Assembly (NCBI RefSeq): GCF_018616375.1
Contig: NZ_JAEQBB010000007.1
Location: forward strand, 62,001-126,000
Length of the DNA: 64,000 nt
Reading direction: 5' to 3'
Source of the DNA: Exiguobacterium sp. J17977
GTDB taxonomy: Bacteria; Bacillota; Bacilli; Exiguobacteriales; Exiguobacteriaceae
A model generated the notes under the pieces. The model saw only the letters and a program-made list of their open reading frames with translations, had not been told where the DNA came from and ran no database searches. The translations under genes were made by a program, and so were the position numbers. Shown here piece by piece: positions 1 to 7,830 of this stretch; position 1 is the stretch's first letter, and the number at the start of each line of letters is the position of its first letter.

Positions 1-1041
1 GGGAAGATGAAAGATGTCTCCGCCACACCACTCGATAAATCGGTCAAAGACTTCTTCGCCGAGAATTGGTGGGAAGACATGGTCGATTTAGCGAAAGACG
101 ACGATGTGATTTATACAGGTGCGATGATTGGAACGTATGAGGAAGAAATGGAACTGGTTGATGAACAGTTGATTAAGCGCGGTGAGTTTCCGATGCTGTA
201 TTTTGGACGTAAACTGATTGCCCACGGCGGAGAAATCGGGTTACATGGTTATAATCACCAATCGCTCGTCACGGCCGATGAACCGATTGATCCGACGTAT
301 GGCTATATCCCGTGGAAAGATAAAGAAGAGATGAAGCGGTCGTTGTTACAGGCTGAATCCGTGTTCGCGAACTATTTCCCGGCCGAGACGCTTAAGTCAT
401 ACGTCCCGCCATCGAATGCGCTCAATCGGACTGGTGTCGATGCAATCGCAGAGGCGTTACCTAACCTTCGCACGATTGCCTCCCTTTACACCGGGGAACC
501 CGAGAATGGGGACTTCGTGCAAGAGTTCGAGTTTGATGCAACGCATCCAAACCTTTATCATTTCCCGCGCGTGTCGAGTGATTACGGGGAAGAGCGAGGT
601 TCGATTTTCCAAATGGTCGACGCCATCGCCAACTTCGGTTTATTCTCACACTTTATTCACCCGGATGATGTCATCGACCCCGATCGGGCTTTCGGACGAG
701 ATTGGGACACGATGTTTGCGAGCCTGCGCAAAATCGTCCATGACGTGAAAGATCAATATCCGCATCTCGAGGCGTATACGCAACATTATGCAACCGAGAA
801 GATGATCACCTACCAACAAGCTGATTTGAACGTCACGTTCGATGAGTCGACGGTCTATTTGGCCGGGGAAGGGCTAATCAACCCGTCTCATTTCACGATT
901 CGCCTGAAACCGGGCCAGTCGCTCGAGACAGGAAAATTTGACTTCGGGACGGTCGAGCAATGGGAAGCCGACCGCCCACTCTATCTCGTCAAATTGACGT
1001 CGGCGAATGCTGAAATCGCCATCAAGGGGGAAGCGCAATGA
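1..1041 (+). CDS. Pel-type polysaccharide deacetylase-like protein, DUF2194 family (5' partial)
   Basis: The reading frame is open to the first base of the window, so the gene probably starts upstream; the first internal ATG is at 7. The protein resembles the DUF2194/polysaccharide-deacetylase proteins encoded in Gram-positive pel operons. A deacetylase-like metal-site motif LHGYNH lies near residues 79-84 counted from the ATG at 7, followed by PPSNAL and a C-terminal beta-rich part. It overlaps pelF by 4 bases, and pelG follows, so the likely role is trimming or deacetylating the Pel polymer of the biofilm matrix. The family call rests on the neighbours as much as on the sequence; catalytic activity is inferred. 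Missing N-terminus means a signal peptide cannot be judged. Confidence 0.7.
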   Translation, partial: GKMKDVSATPLDKSVKDFFAENWWEDMVDLAKDDDVIYTGAMIGTYEEEMELVDEQLIKRGEFPMLYFGRKLIAHGGEIGLHGYNHQSLVTADEPIDPTYGYIPWKDKEEMKRSLLQAESVFANYFPAETLKSYVPPSNALNRTGVDAIAEALPNLRTIASLYTGEPENGDFVQEFEFDATHPNLYHFPRVSSDYGEERGSIFQMVDAIANFGLFSHFIHPDDVIDPDRAFGRDWDTMFASLRKIVHDVKDQYPHLEAYTQHYATEKMITYQQADLNVTFDESTVYLAGEGLINPSHFTIRLKPGQSLETGKFDFGTVEQWEADRPLYLVKLTSANAEIAIKGEAQ

Positions 1042-2456
1042 AAATCGGACTTGTCTTAGAGGGCAGTTATCCGTACGTGAGCGGAGGCGTCTCAAGCTGG
1101 ACGCAGACGTTGATCGAGGAGATGCCCGAGGTGTCGTTTGAAATCATTTCAATTCAACCGACCGAGAAACGACCGGAAGATATGAAATACGAGTTTCCCC
1201 CGAACGTCTCCGGCATCACCCATCTGTATTTAAACGACGTGGGCGAGCGAGCGAAGGGACGATTGAAGTGGGACGCCGACGACGAACAGAACGTGTCGGA
1301 CTGGCTCATGTTAAGAAGTCCGAACCGGCAGGCGCTGCGCTTACTCGGGAAAGAAGTGCCTTCGAGCGAGACGTTTTTCGCGAGCGAGTTCTTTTGGCGC
1401 AACGTCAAGGCCGCCTATGCCGAAGAGATGAACGGCGGTTCGTTCATTGACTATTTCTGGATGTGGCAAAGCATGTATACGCCGATTTTACGGGTGCTCC
1501 ATCAGCCGCTCCCGAAAGTCGACCTCGTCCATTCGGTATCGACAGGTTATGCCGGTGTGGTCGCTTCCTACATGAAAGAGACACAAGGAATTCCGTTCAT
1601 TTTGACCGAGCATGGCATCTATTCCCGTGAACGCGAAGAAGAGATTTTACAGTCATATTGGATTCCGGCGCCGTATAAGCCGAGATGGGTGCGTTTCTTC
1701 CATCACTTATCCCGCGAAGCGTATAACGCGGCCGATGAGATTATCACCTTGTTCGAGCGGAACCGTGAATATCAGGAATGGATCGGCGCACCGAGTGAGA
1801 AGACGAAGATTATCGCCAACGGGATTGCCGACCGGCAAATCCAGGCGACGGTCGATCGGACGGAGCACGACCTCTTTCAAATCGGTGCCATCGTCCGCCT
1901 AGTCCCGATTAAAGACTTGAAGACGATGATATACGCCGCCAAGATTTTGCAGGAGCGGCATCGTCTGTTCAAACTGACAATCATGGGTCCGCTCGATGAG
2001 GATGAAGAGTATGCGGAAGAGTGCCGTCTGCTCATCGAACAGAGTGGATTGAACGATTATGTCGAACTGGCCGGGAAAGTGGACGTCCAAACGTATTTGC
2101 CGACCTTCGATTTACTGCTCTTGACGAGCATATCGGAAGGGCAGCCGCTCGCGATTCTCGAAGGGATGGCCGCAGGGATTCCGTGGGTCGCCACCGATGT
2201 AGGCGCCTGTTCCGAGCTTTTATACGGGAGAGCGGATGACCCGTTCGGTCCGGCCGGTTTCATCGTGCCTCCGGTTCATCCGGAAGCGGTCGCGGACAAG
2301 GTCGAATGGATGATGGATTATCCGCAGGAACGGATGCGGTTCGGCAAGAACGGACGGGAGCGGGTCCGCCAATATTATCGTCTCCAACAAGTCGTGGACC
2401 GCTATAAGGCTATCTATGAAACGAGGAGGGAACAGTATGGCGGGCATCGGGTTTAA
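1038..2456 (+). CDS. pelF: Pel polysaccharide glycosyltransferase PelF (GT4 family)
   Basis: A 472-residue cytosolic GT4 glycosyltransferase, the polymerising enzyme of Pel exopolysaccharide synthesis. The N-terminus has the PelF-typical LEGSYPYVSGG (residues 7-17), a middle segment TEHGIYSRE at 190-198, and the GT4 E-x7-E motif at E367/E375 (SEGQPLAILEGMAAG). The length fits the family (about 470-510). The start overlaps the upstream deacetylase stop in an ATGA arrangement, implying translational coupling, and pelG overlaps its 3' end by 20 bases. In known systems PelF uses UDP-sugars and works with the membrane protein PelG; this is family knowledge, not shown here. Confidence 0.93.
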   Translation: MKIGLVLEGSYPYVSGGVSSWTQTLIEEMPEVSFEIISIQPTEKRPEDMKYEFPPNVSGITHLYLNDVGERAKGRLKWDADDEQNVSDWLMLRSPNRQALRLLGKEVPSSETFFASEFFWRNVKAAYAEEMNGGSFIDYFWMWQSMYTPILRVLHQPLPKVDLVHSVSTGYAGVVASYMKETQGIPFILTEHGIYSREREEEILQSYWIPAPYKPRWVRFFHHLSREAYNAADEIITLFERNREYQEWIGAPSEKTKIIANGIADRQIQATVDRTEHDLFQIGAIVRLVPIKDLKTMIYAAKILQERHRLFKLTIMGPLDEDEEYAEECRLLIEQSGLNDYVELAGKVDVQTYLPTFDLLLLTSISEGQPLAILEGMAAGIPWVATDVGACSELLYGRADDPFGPAGFIVPPVHPEAVADKVEWMMDYPQERMRFGKNGRERVRQYYRLQQVVDRYKAIYETRREQYGGHRV

Positions 2457-3885
2457 GTTGCAGAAGTTGTTCCAAGAAGACTACTATTCGTCCCGGCTGA
2501 AGGCGTACACGTTCTCCGGCCTCGTCACGTCCGGACCGTGGTTGATCGTCATCTTGGTCGTCGGCACGATTCAATGGTTGGCGTTCCAAATGCCGACGTT
2601 GTCTCTCGCCGAACGGACGCTCTTCATGATTTCGGTCTCGTATGCGTTCATCTTCTCGCAAATCTTGTTCAGTTTTCAACAGCTCGTCGTCACCCGATAC
2701 GTGGCGGACTTGTTTTATGAGAAGAAAGCGCATGAGATTTTCCCGGTCTTCACCGGGATGCTCAAAGTGACGATTCTCGCCGCAGCCCTGCTGTATAGTA
2801 TTTTTTGGCTGTTATCGCCGCTCGATTTTCTGTACAAACTGACGTTGTTCGTTTTATTCATGACGATTAACGTCATCTGGGTCATGTTCCTGTTTTTAAG
2901 TGCCGCCAAGTATTATCAAGCGGTGGCCTATAGCTTCCTACTCGGCGGCCTCATCTCGGTCGGGAGCGTCTATGCGATTAGCCGTCTCATGACCGACCCG
3001 TCGAGTCTCGAGCTGTTACTCGGTTTCACGGTCGGGATGATTGTGACGCTGTTCGGGTTGTTTTTCGCGATGCTCCGGACGTTTCCGCTCCGTTACGCAG
3101 TGAAAGAGTTCTCGTACTTCAAGTACTTTGACCGCTATCCGGATTTGTTCGCCATCGGCGTGTTGTACGTGCTCGGGATTTGGGTCACGAACTTCATCAT
3201 CTGGTTCGGTGAGGGACGTGTCATCATCGCGGACTCGTTCCTGTTCAACCCGTATTATGACACGGCCATCTTCTGGTCGTACTTGACGATTATCCCGACG
3301 CAACTGTTGTTCGTCGTCGCCGTCGAGACCCGGTTTTATGAGCGTTACCGCACGTTTTATGGATTGATCAACTACGGCGGGGCACTCCATCAAATCGAGA
3401 AGGCGAAACAGACGATGACGTCCGTGTTGAAAAACGAGTTGATTCGACTCGCGCGGAGCCAAGGCGTCGTGACGTTGTTCGCCATCTTGATGGCGGGCGC
3501 GTTCGTCGGCTGGATTGGTGTCCCGGACGAGATCGGTCAAATCTTCCGGATGACGACGCTCGCGGCGTTCGCGAATGCGATGATTCTCATCTTGACGCTG
3601 TTGCTACTTTATTTCGAGGACCGGCGCGGGGCGCTGTTCATCAATCTGTCCTTCTTCACACTGAACGCGTTGTTCACGTTGCTGCTCTTGCCGCGCGGCA
3701 TCGATTGGTACGGCGTCGGCTTTGCCGTCAGCACGACCATCACGTTCTTCTTGGCCGGATTGCGTTTGATTTATTACATGGGCAAAGTCGATTATTACGT
3801 GTTCGCCGCCTCGAACCGTCGCAAGCTCGGCACCGAGCGGTTCTCACAAATGGGGACGTTGTTGAACCGGCGCTTCTCACGATAA
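2437..3885 (+). CDS. pelG: Pel exopolysaccharide membrane protein PelG
   Basis: A 482-residue polytopic membrane protein with about 12 hydrophobic segments, the predicted flippase-like partner of PelF. The family N-terminus MAGIGFKLQKL and the TSGPWL segment just after it are clear. I place the start at 2437 rather than the in-frame ATG at 2416 because AGGAGGG at 2424-2430 lies the right distance upstream and because MAGIG is the conserved family start. The gene overlaps pelF by 20 bases. No obvious terminator follows before the next promoter at 3890, so read-through into the thi leader is possible. Confidence 0.92.
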   Translation: MAGIGFKLQKLFQEDYYSSRLKAYTFSGLVTSGPWLIVILVVGTIQWLAFQMPTLSLAERTLFMISVSYAFIFSQILFSFQQLVVTRYVADLFYEKKAHEIFPVFTGMLKVTILAAALLYSIFWLLSPLDFLYKLTLFVLFMTINVIWVMFLFLSAAKYYQAVAYSFLLGGLISVGSVYAISRLMTDPSSLELLLGFTVGMIVTLFGLFFAMLRTFPLRYAVKEFSYFKYFDRYPDLFAIGVLYVLGIWVTNFIIWFGEGRVIIADSFLFNPYYDTAIFWSYLTIIPTQLLFVVAVETRFYERYRTFYGLINYGGALHQIEKAKQTMTSVLKNELIRLARSQGVVTLFAILMAGAFVGWIGVPDEIGQIFRMTTLAAFANAMILILTLLLLYFEDRRGALFINLSFFTLNALFTLLLLPRGIDWYGVGFAVSTTITFFLAGLRLIYYMGKVDYYVFAASNRRKLGTERFSQMGTLLNRRFSR

Positions 3886-3889
3886 AGGG

Positions 3890-3918
3890 TTTTCAGTACG
3901 AAGAAAGACTGGTATGAT
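3890..3918 (+). promoter_or_regulatory. SigA-type promoter of the thiamine operon
   Basis: TTTTCA (3890-3895), 17 bases, then an extended -10 TGgTATGAT (3910-3918). It lies just after the pelG stop and about 35 bases before the TPP riboswitch, the right place to drive that leader. Confidence 0.6.
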
Positions 3919-3950
3919 GTGGTCGTAGACGACCGAATTTCATAATGTTT

Positions 3951-4040
3951 ACCACTAGGGGAGTCGCGTGACGCGGCTGAGATGGACGAGGTCCAGACCC
4001 TTTGAACCTGATCTAGTTCACGCTAGCGTAGGGAAGTGGG
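3951..4040 (+). promoter_or_regulatory. TPP riboswitch (THI element)
   Basis: The thi-box is nearly canonical: GGGGAGTC start, GCTGAGA at about 3975-3982, then CCCTTTGAACCTGATCTAG (from about 3998) and the closing GCGTAGGGAAGTGG. It precedes tenA-thiM-thiD-thiE. A strong terminator stem at 4076-4105 follows, so control is most likely by TPP-dependent transcription termination. Confidence 0.96.
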
Positions 4041-4075
4041 CGAACCGATTGTTCTCGTACACTTTGTGTAAATCC

Positions 4076-4110
4076 GACGCCGCTTCCGTTATGGGAGGCG
4101 GCGTCTTTTT
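4076..4110 (+). terminator. Riboswitch expression-platform terminator
   Basis: Stem GACGCCGCTTCC / GGGAGGCGGCGTC (4076-4087 with 4094-4105, one G-T pair) followed by five T. It lies between the TPP aptamer and the tenA ribosome-binding site (GGAGGAG at about 4120-4126). Confidence 0.9.
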
Positions 4111-4131
4111 CATCACAAAGGAGGAGAAACC

Positions 4132-4806
4132 ATGACATTCACTGCACATTTACGACAAGAGGCTGATGCCTTGTTTCAAGCCAGTTTTGATCATCCGTTC
4201 GTCCGCGAGCTCGGAACGGGGGAACTCGACGAGGCGAAATTTCGGCATTACGTCATGCAAGACTCGTATTATTTGAATCAATTCTCGAAAGTACAGGCGA
4301 AAGGCGCGACCCTCGCCCCGAACATGGAAGTGGCGAGCCGTTTTTTGACCCACGCGCTCCATACCATCGAAGCGGAGCATGCGCTGCATCGTGAGTTTTT
4401 CACGTTGCTCGACGTGACGGAGGCGGAATGGGCGACGTTTGAGCCGGCCCCCACGGCTTACGCCTATGCGATGCATATGCAACAGGCCGGTCCGACGCTC
4501 GGCGATGTGCTCGCGTCAATCTTGCCGTGCTACTGGGTATATTACGAGATTGGGGAGCGATTGAAAGACACGACCCCGAATCATCCGATTTATGCGACGT
4601 GGATTTCGACGTACGGGTCGGAATGGTTCCGCGACCTCGTCGAGGAACAGATTGAACGGCTCGACGTGCTCGCTGGGCAGGCGACCGCGGAAGAACGATT
4701 CCGGTATCAACAACTGTTCTTGAAGAGCTGCTATTATGAGCACGCGTTTTGGGAGATGGCGTGGACGCTCGAGTCATGGAAGTTACCGACGGGGGTGAGA
4801 CGATGA
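4132..4806 (+). CDS. tenA: Aminopyrimidine aminohydrolase / thiaminase II TenA
   Basis: A 224-residue TenA-family protein that hydrolyses aminomethyl-pyrimidine breakdown products of thiamine to HMP for salvage. Family active-site positions are present: D44 in MQDSYYL, catalytic Cys133 in LPCYWVY and a C-terminal Glu near 208 (FWEMAW). The start follows AAAGGAGGAG with good spacing. It is first in the operon behind the TPP riboswitch and overlaps thiM by ATGA. No biosynthetic thiC/thiG is here, so the operon is a salvage set. Confidence 0.95.
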   Translation: MTFTAHLRQEADALFQASFDHPFVRELGTGELDEAKFRHYVMQDSYYLNQFSKVQAKGATLAPNMEVASRFLTHALHTIEAEHALHREFFTLLDVTEAEWATFEPAPTAYAYAMHMQQAGPTLGDVLASILPCYWVYYEIGERLKDTTPNHPIYATWISTYGSEWFRDLVEEQIERLDVLAGQATAEERFRYQQLFLKSCYYEHAFWEMAWTLESWKLPTGVRR

Positions 4807-5591
4807 AACGCGACTTATGGGATAACGTCCGGTCCGCACGTCCGCTCGTCCACAACATCACGAATATCGTCGTCGCCAACTTTTCGGCGAACGGCTTGCT
4901 CGCTATCGGTGCGGCACCGGTCATGGCGTCCGCTCTCGAAGAAGTGGCCGAGATGGCATCTTTAAGCGATGCGCTCGTGCTCAATATCGGCACGCTCGAT
5001 GCGATGACGGAACGTACGATGATTCGAGCTGGACAGGCGGCGAATCAAGCGGGTCATCCAGTCGTCTTTGATCCGGTCGGGGTCGGGGCGACCTCGTTCC
5101 GACGCGATGTTGCCGAGGCGATTCTGCAAAAAGTCCGCGTGACGGTCATCCGTGGGAATGCCGGAGAAATCGCCACATTGATTGGTCTCGACGCGGCGGC
5201 GCGCGGTGTGGATGCAGGCGAAACGCGAGACGATTTGAATCAAATCGCGCGTGAAGCGGCTAAGCGCTACAACTGTGTCGTTGCCGTGACCGGAGAGAAG
5301 GACGTCGTCAGCGACGGGGATGTGACGATTGAAATTAAAGGTGGCACCGAAGCGATGACGCGGACGACAGGGACTGGCTGTTTGCTCAGTGCTGTCGTCG
5401 GTGCGTTCCTTGCGGTCGAACGGGATGCGGTCACGGCCACGGCGACAGCGCTTGCCGGGTATGCCCGGTGCGGAGAACTCGCCACTGCTTTGGCCGACGG
5501 GCCGGGCGATTTCCCGATTCATTTCTTGAATGAGCTCGGTAAGATGACGGCCATCGAGCTGCCGAGTGATCGGATCGAGGTGGTGTCATGA
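4803..5591 (+). CDS. thiM: Hydroxyethylthiazole kinase ThiM
   Basis: A 262-residue ribokinase-fold kinase phosphorylating hydroxyethylthiazole for thiamine salvage. The N-terminus has the family PLVHNITN motif, the middle FDPVGVGATSFR, and the C-terminal anion-hole motif TGTGCLLSA. I use the ATG at 4803, which overlaps the tenA stop (ATGA), rather than the in-frame ATG at 4749 inside tenA. The stop overlaps the thiD start at 5588-5591. Confidence 0.95.
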   Translation: MKRDLWDNVRSARPLVHNITNIVVANFSANGLLAIGAAPVMASALEEVAEMASLSDALVLNIGTLDAMTERTMIRAGQAANQAGHPVVFDPVGVGATSFRRDVAEAILQKVRVTVIRGNAGEIATLIGLDAAARGVDAGETRDDLNQIAREAAKRYNCVVAVTGEKDVVSDGDVTIEIKGGTEAMTRTTGTGCLLSAVVGAFLAVERDAVTATATALAGYARCGELATALADGPGDFPIHFLNELGKMTAIELPSDRIEVVS

Positions 5592-6427
5592 TGCGGCCCC
5601 AAGTACTGACGATTGCCGGTTCGGATTCGGGCGGTGGCGCTGGAATTCAAGCTGATTTGAAGACGTTTCAGGAGCTCGGTGTGTTCGGCACGAGCGTCTT
5701 GACGGCCGTCACGGCCCAAAATACACGCGGGGTGCACGGGGTCGAGGCGGTGTCACCGCAACTCGTGACGCAACAACTCGACGCGATCGGTTCAGACTTT
5801 TCGATTGCGGCGTGCAAGACCGGGATGTTGTTTGATGCGGCGCGCATCGAGGTGGTCGCTGCTGGGGTCCGGCGTCACGCGTATAAACGGCTCGTCGTCG
5901 ACCCGGTCATGATTGCGAAAGGCGGGGCCTCGCTGCTTCAGGATTCGGCGGTCGAGGCGCTCAAGACATTCCTCTTACCTCTTGCGACCGTCGTCACGCC
6001 GAACGTGCCGGAAGCGGAAGTGTTGACGGGGATGACGATTCGGTCGTTCGAAGACCGGATCGAAGCCGCGGAACGGATCTTAGCATACGGCGTCCATGCC
6101 GTCATCTTAAAAGGTGGCCATCTCGAGGGCGCAACTGCGGACGATGTGGTCATGACGGCGTCTGAGACCTTCCTCCTGTCGGCCCCGCGCGTCCAGACGA
6201 GTGACACGCATGGTACCGGTTGTACGTTTTCGGCAGCGCTCACGGCAGAGCTGGCCAAAGGGCATTCCATCCTCGAGGCGACGGTGACCGCCAAGCGGTT
6301 CATTCAAAGTGCCATCACGCACGGGCTCGAGATCGGTGCCGGACATGGACCGACGAACCATTGGGCGTATGCGACGCACGGAGAGGCAGGTGTGACCATT
6401 GAATCCATCACGACGAACTATCGCTGA
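5588..6427 (+). CDS. thiD: Hydroxymethylpyrimidine/phosphomethylpyrimidine kinase ThiD
   Basis: A 279-residue ribokinase-fold enzyme that phosphorylates HMP and HMP-P. It shows TIAGSDSGGGAGIQADLK near the N-terminus, the substrate-loop VVDPVMIAKGG and the anion-hole motif DTHGTGCTFS at the C-terminal side. The start overlaps the thiM stop; two tandem ATG codons at 5588 and 5591 are possible. It overlaps thiE by 29 bases, typical of tight translational coupling. Confidence 0.95.
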   Translation: MMRPQVLTIAGSDSGGGAGIQADLKTFQELGVFGTSVLTAVTAQNTRGVHGVEAVSPQLVTQQLDAIGSDFSIAACKTGMLFDAARIEVVAAGVRRHAYKRLVVDPVMIAKGGASLLQDSAVEALKTFLLPLATVVTPNVPEAEVLTGMTIRSFEDRIEAAERILAYGVHAVILKGGHLEGATADDVVMTASETFLLSAPRVQTSDTHGTGCTFSAALTAELAKGHSILEATVTAKRFIQSAITHGLEIGAGHGPTNHWAYATHGEAGVTIESITTNYR

Positions 6428-7037
6428 GCAGTTGCGGCTCTACTTTATTTGCGGAACCGCAAACGCGAAAGACATGCTCCAGACGGTGGAAACGGCACTT
6501 CAATGTGGCGTGACATGTTTTCAATTTCGCGAAAAAGGTAAACATGCACTGTATGGGGATAAAAAAGAAGCGATGGCGAGAGCGTTGCAAACACTCTGCC
6601 GCTCATACGATGTTCCGTTCATCATCAATGATGACGTCGACCTAGCAGAGCGCATCGATGCCGACGGCGTGCATATCGGACAGGATGATGCCGAGGCCGC
6701 ACATGTTCGTGAGCGAATCGGCCCGGACAAATGGCTTGGTGTCTCGGTGCACACGCTCGAGGAAGTAGCGGCGGCCATCGAGCATGCGGATTATGTGGGC
6801 ATCGGTCCGGTCCACCCGACGAATTCGAAAGAAGACGCCGGGGCAGTGAATGGGACGGTGCTCATCCGCCAAGTTCGAGCTTTGTATCGAGAGCTGCCAA
6901 TCGTGGGGATTGGCGGCATCTTACCGGAACGCGTTTCGATGATTCGGAACGACGGGGCGGACGGCGTCGCCGTCATCTCGGCTATCGCTTCTGCACCGGA
7001 TGTGGCCATGGCCACACGGCGTTTCGCTTGTCTCTGA
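6399..7037 (+). CDS. thiE: Thiamine-phosphate synthase ThiE
   Basis: A 212-residue TIM-barrel enzyme that joins HMP-PP and thiazole phosphate to thiamine phosphate. Visible motifs are FQFREKG, the INDDVDLAERIDADGVHIGQ stretch, WLGVSVHT and the phosphate-binding VGIGGI. The only fitting start is TTG at 6399, inside thiD, with AGGTG at 6388-6392 as a usable ribosome-binding site; no ATG is available upstream of the conserved fold. It closes the salvage operon; no clear terminator follows before the next gene 23 bases on. Confidence 0.93.
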   Translation: MNPSRRTIAEQLRLYFICGTANAKDMLQTVETALQCGVTCFQFREKGKHALYGDKKEAMARALQTLCRSYDVPFIINDDVDLAERIDADGVHIGQDDAEAAHVRERIGPDKWLGVSVHTLEEVAAAIEHADYVGIGPVHPTNSKEDAGAVNGTVLIRQVRALYRELPIVGIGGILPERVSMIRNDGADGVAVISAIASAPDVAMATRRFACL

Positions 7038-7060
7038 ATTCAACTTGAGGAGGAAGACAG

Positions 7061-7696
7061 ATGAACGTATTTGTAATAGGCGCGAATGGACAGATTGGAA
7101 AACAGCTCGTGGAACGATTGCACGAGGAAGGGAAGCATCAAGTCACGGCGATGGTGCGGAAACAAGAGCAACTCGACGATTTTACATCGAAAGGCTATCA
7201 AGCCGTTTTAGGCGACCTCGAAGGTGACGTGTCGTCACTTGAACAGGCGATGTCTGGGATGGACGTGGTCGTCTTTGCGGCTGGTTCAGGCGGTAGTACC
7301 GGAGCCGACAAGACGTTGTTAATCGACCTTGACGGCGCGGCGAAAAGTGTCGAAGCGGCTCAGGCGAACGGGAATGTAAAACAGTTCGTCATGGTCAGCG
7401 CCTTGAAGGCAGAAGAACGTTCGGCATGGCCGGAAGAGATGAAGCCATACTATGTCGCGAAGCATCACGCCGATCGTTTGCTTGAGGAGAGCGGACTGAC
7501 GTATACGATCGTCCGTCCGGGCGCCCTCACGGACGACGCCGGCACGGGCAAAGTGAAGACGGGTGACGTCTCGACGGGTGAGATTCCACGTGCAGACGTG
7601 GCGGCCTTCTTGGCCCACCTCATCGGTCATGACGCGGCCTACAATCAAGCGATTGACCTCGTCAAAGGCGACACGGCAATCGAAGATACGTTATAA
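7061..7696 (+). CDS. NAD(P)-binding atypical SDR oxidoreductase, YhfK-like
   Basis: A 211-residue Rossmann protein of the atypical SDR type (SDR_a5), resembling Bacillus YhfK. The nucleotide motif GANGQIG is at residues 8-14 and a late conserved YTIVRPGALTDD segment is typical of the family. Substrate unknown. A GAGGAGGAAG ribosome-binding site precedes the ATG. It lies only 23 bases after thiE and could be co-transcribed, but its product has no known link to thiamine. A strong terminator follows. Confidence 0.85.
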   Translation: MNVFVIGANGQIGKQLVERLHEEGKHQVTAMVRKQEQLDDFTSKGYQAVLGDLEGDVSSLEQAMSGMDVVVFAAGSGGSTGADKTLLIDLDGAAKSVEAAQANGNVKQFVMVSALKAEERSAWPEEMKPYYVAKHHADRLLEESGLTYTIVRPGALTDDAGTGKVKTGDVSTGEIPRADVAAFLAHLIGHDAAYNQAIDLVKGDTAIEDTL

Positions 7697-7711
7697 AAAG
7701 AAATGACGACT

Positions 7712-7740
7712 GCGAGCGGACTTGGTTCCGCTCGCTTTTT
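7712..7740 (+). terminator. Rho-independent terminator after the YhfK-like gene
   Basis: Perfect 9-base stem GCGAGCGGA/TCCGCTCGC with a six-base loop, followed by five T. Confidence 0.9.
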
Positions 7741-7830
7741 GTATGGATGTGTCCGCGCACTCGAGAAAGGATTCGCTGCGACCGATAGAGAAAGTAAGAG
7801 ATGGATTTGTTTGAAGAAAGGGGTCTATCC

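Noticed and set aside
3016..3540. 174-codon open frame on the minus strand inside pelG
   Set aside because: Fully inside pelG, composition (Arg/Asp/Gln-rich) typical of an antisense shadow, no ribosome-binding site.
4400..4993. 197-codon open frame on the minus strand across tenA/thiM
   Set aside because: Serine/arginine-rich shadow frame of two well-supported genes.
7760..7795. SigD-like promoter (GAAA ... CCGATAG) before the first diguanylate cyclase
   Set aside because: Spacing is about 12 bases rather than 14-16, and the -35 match is poor.
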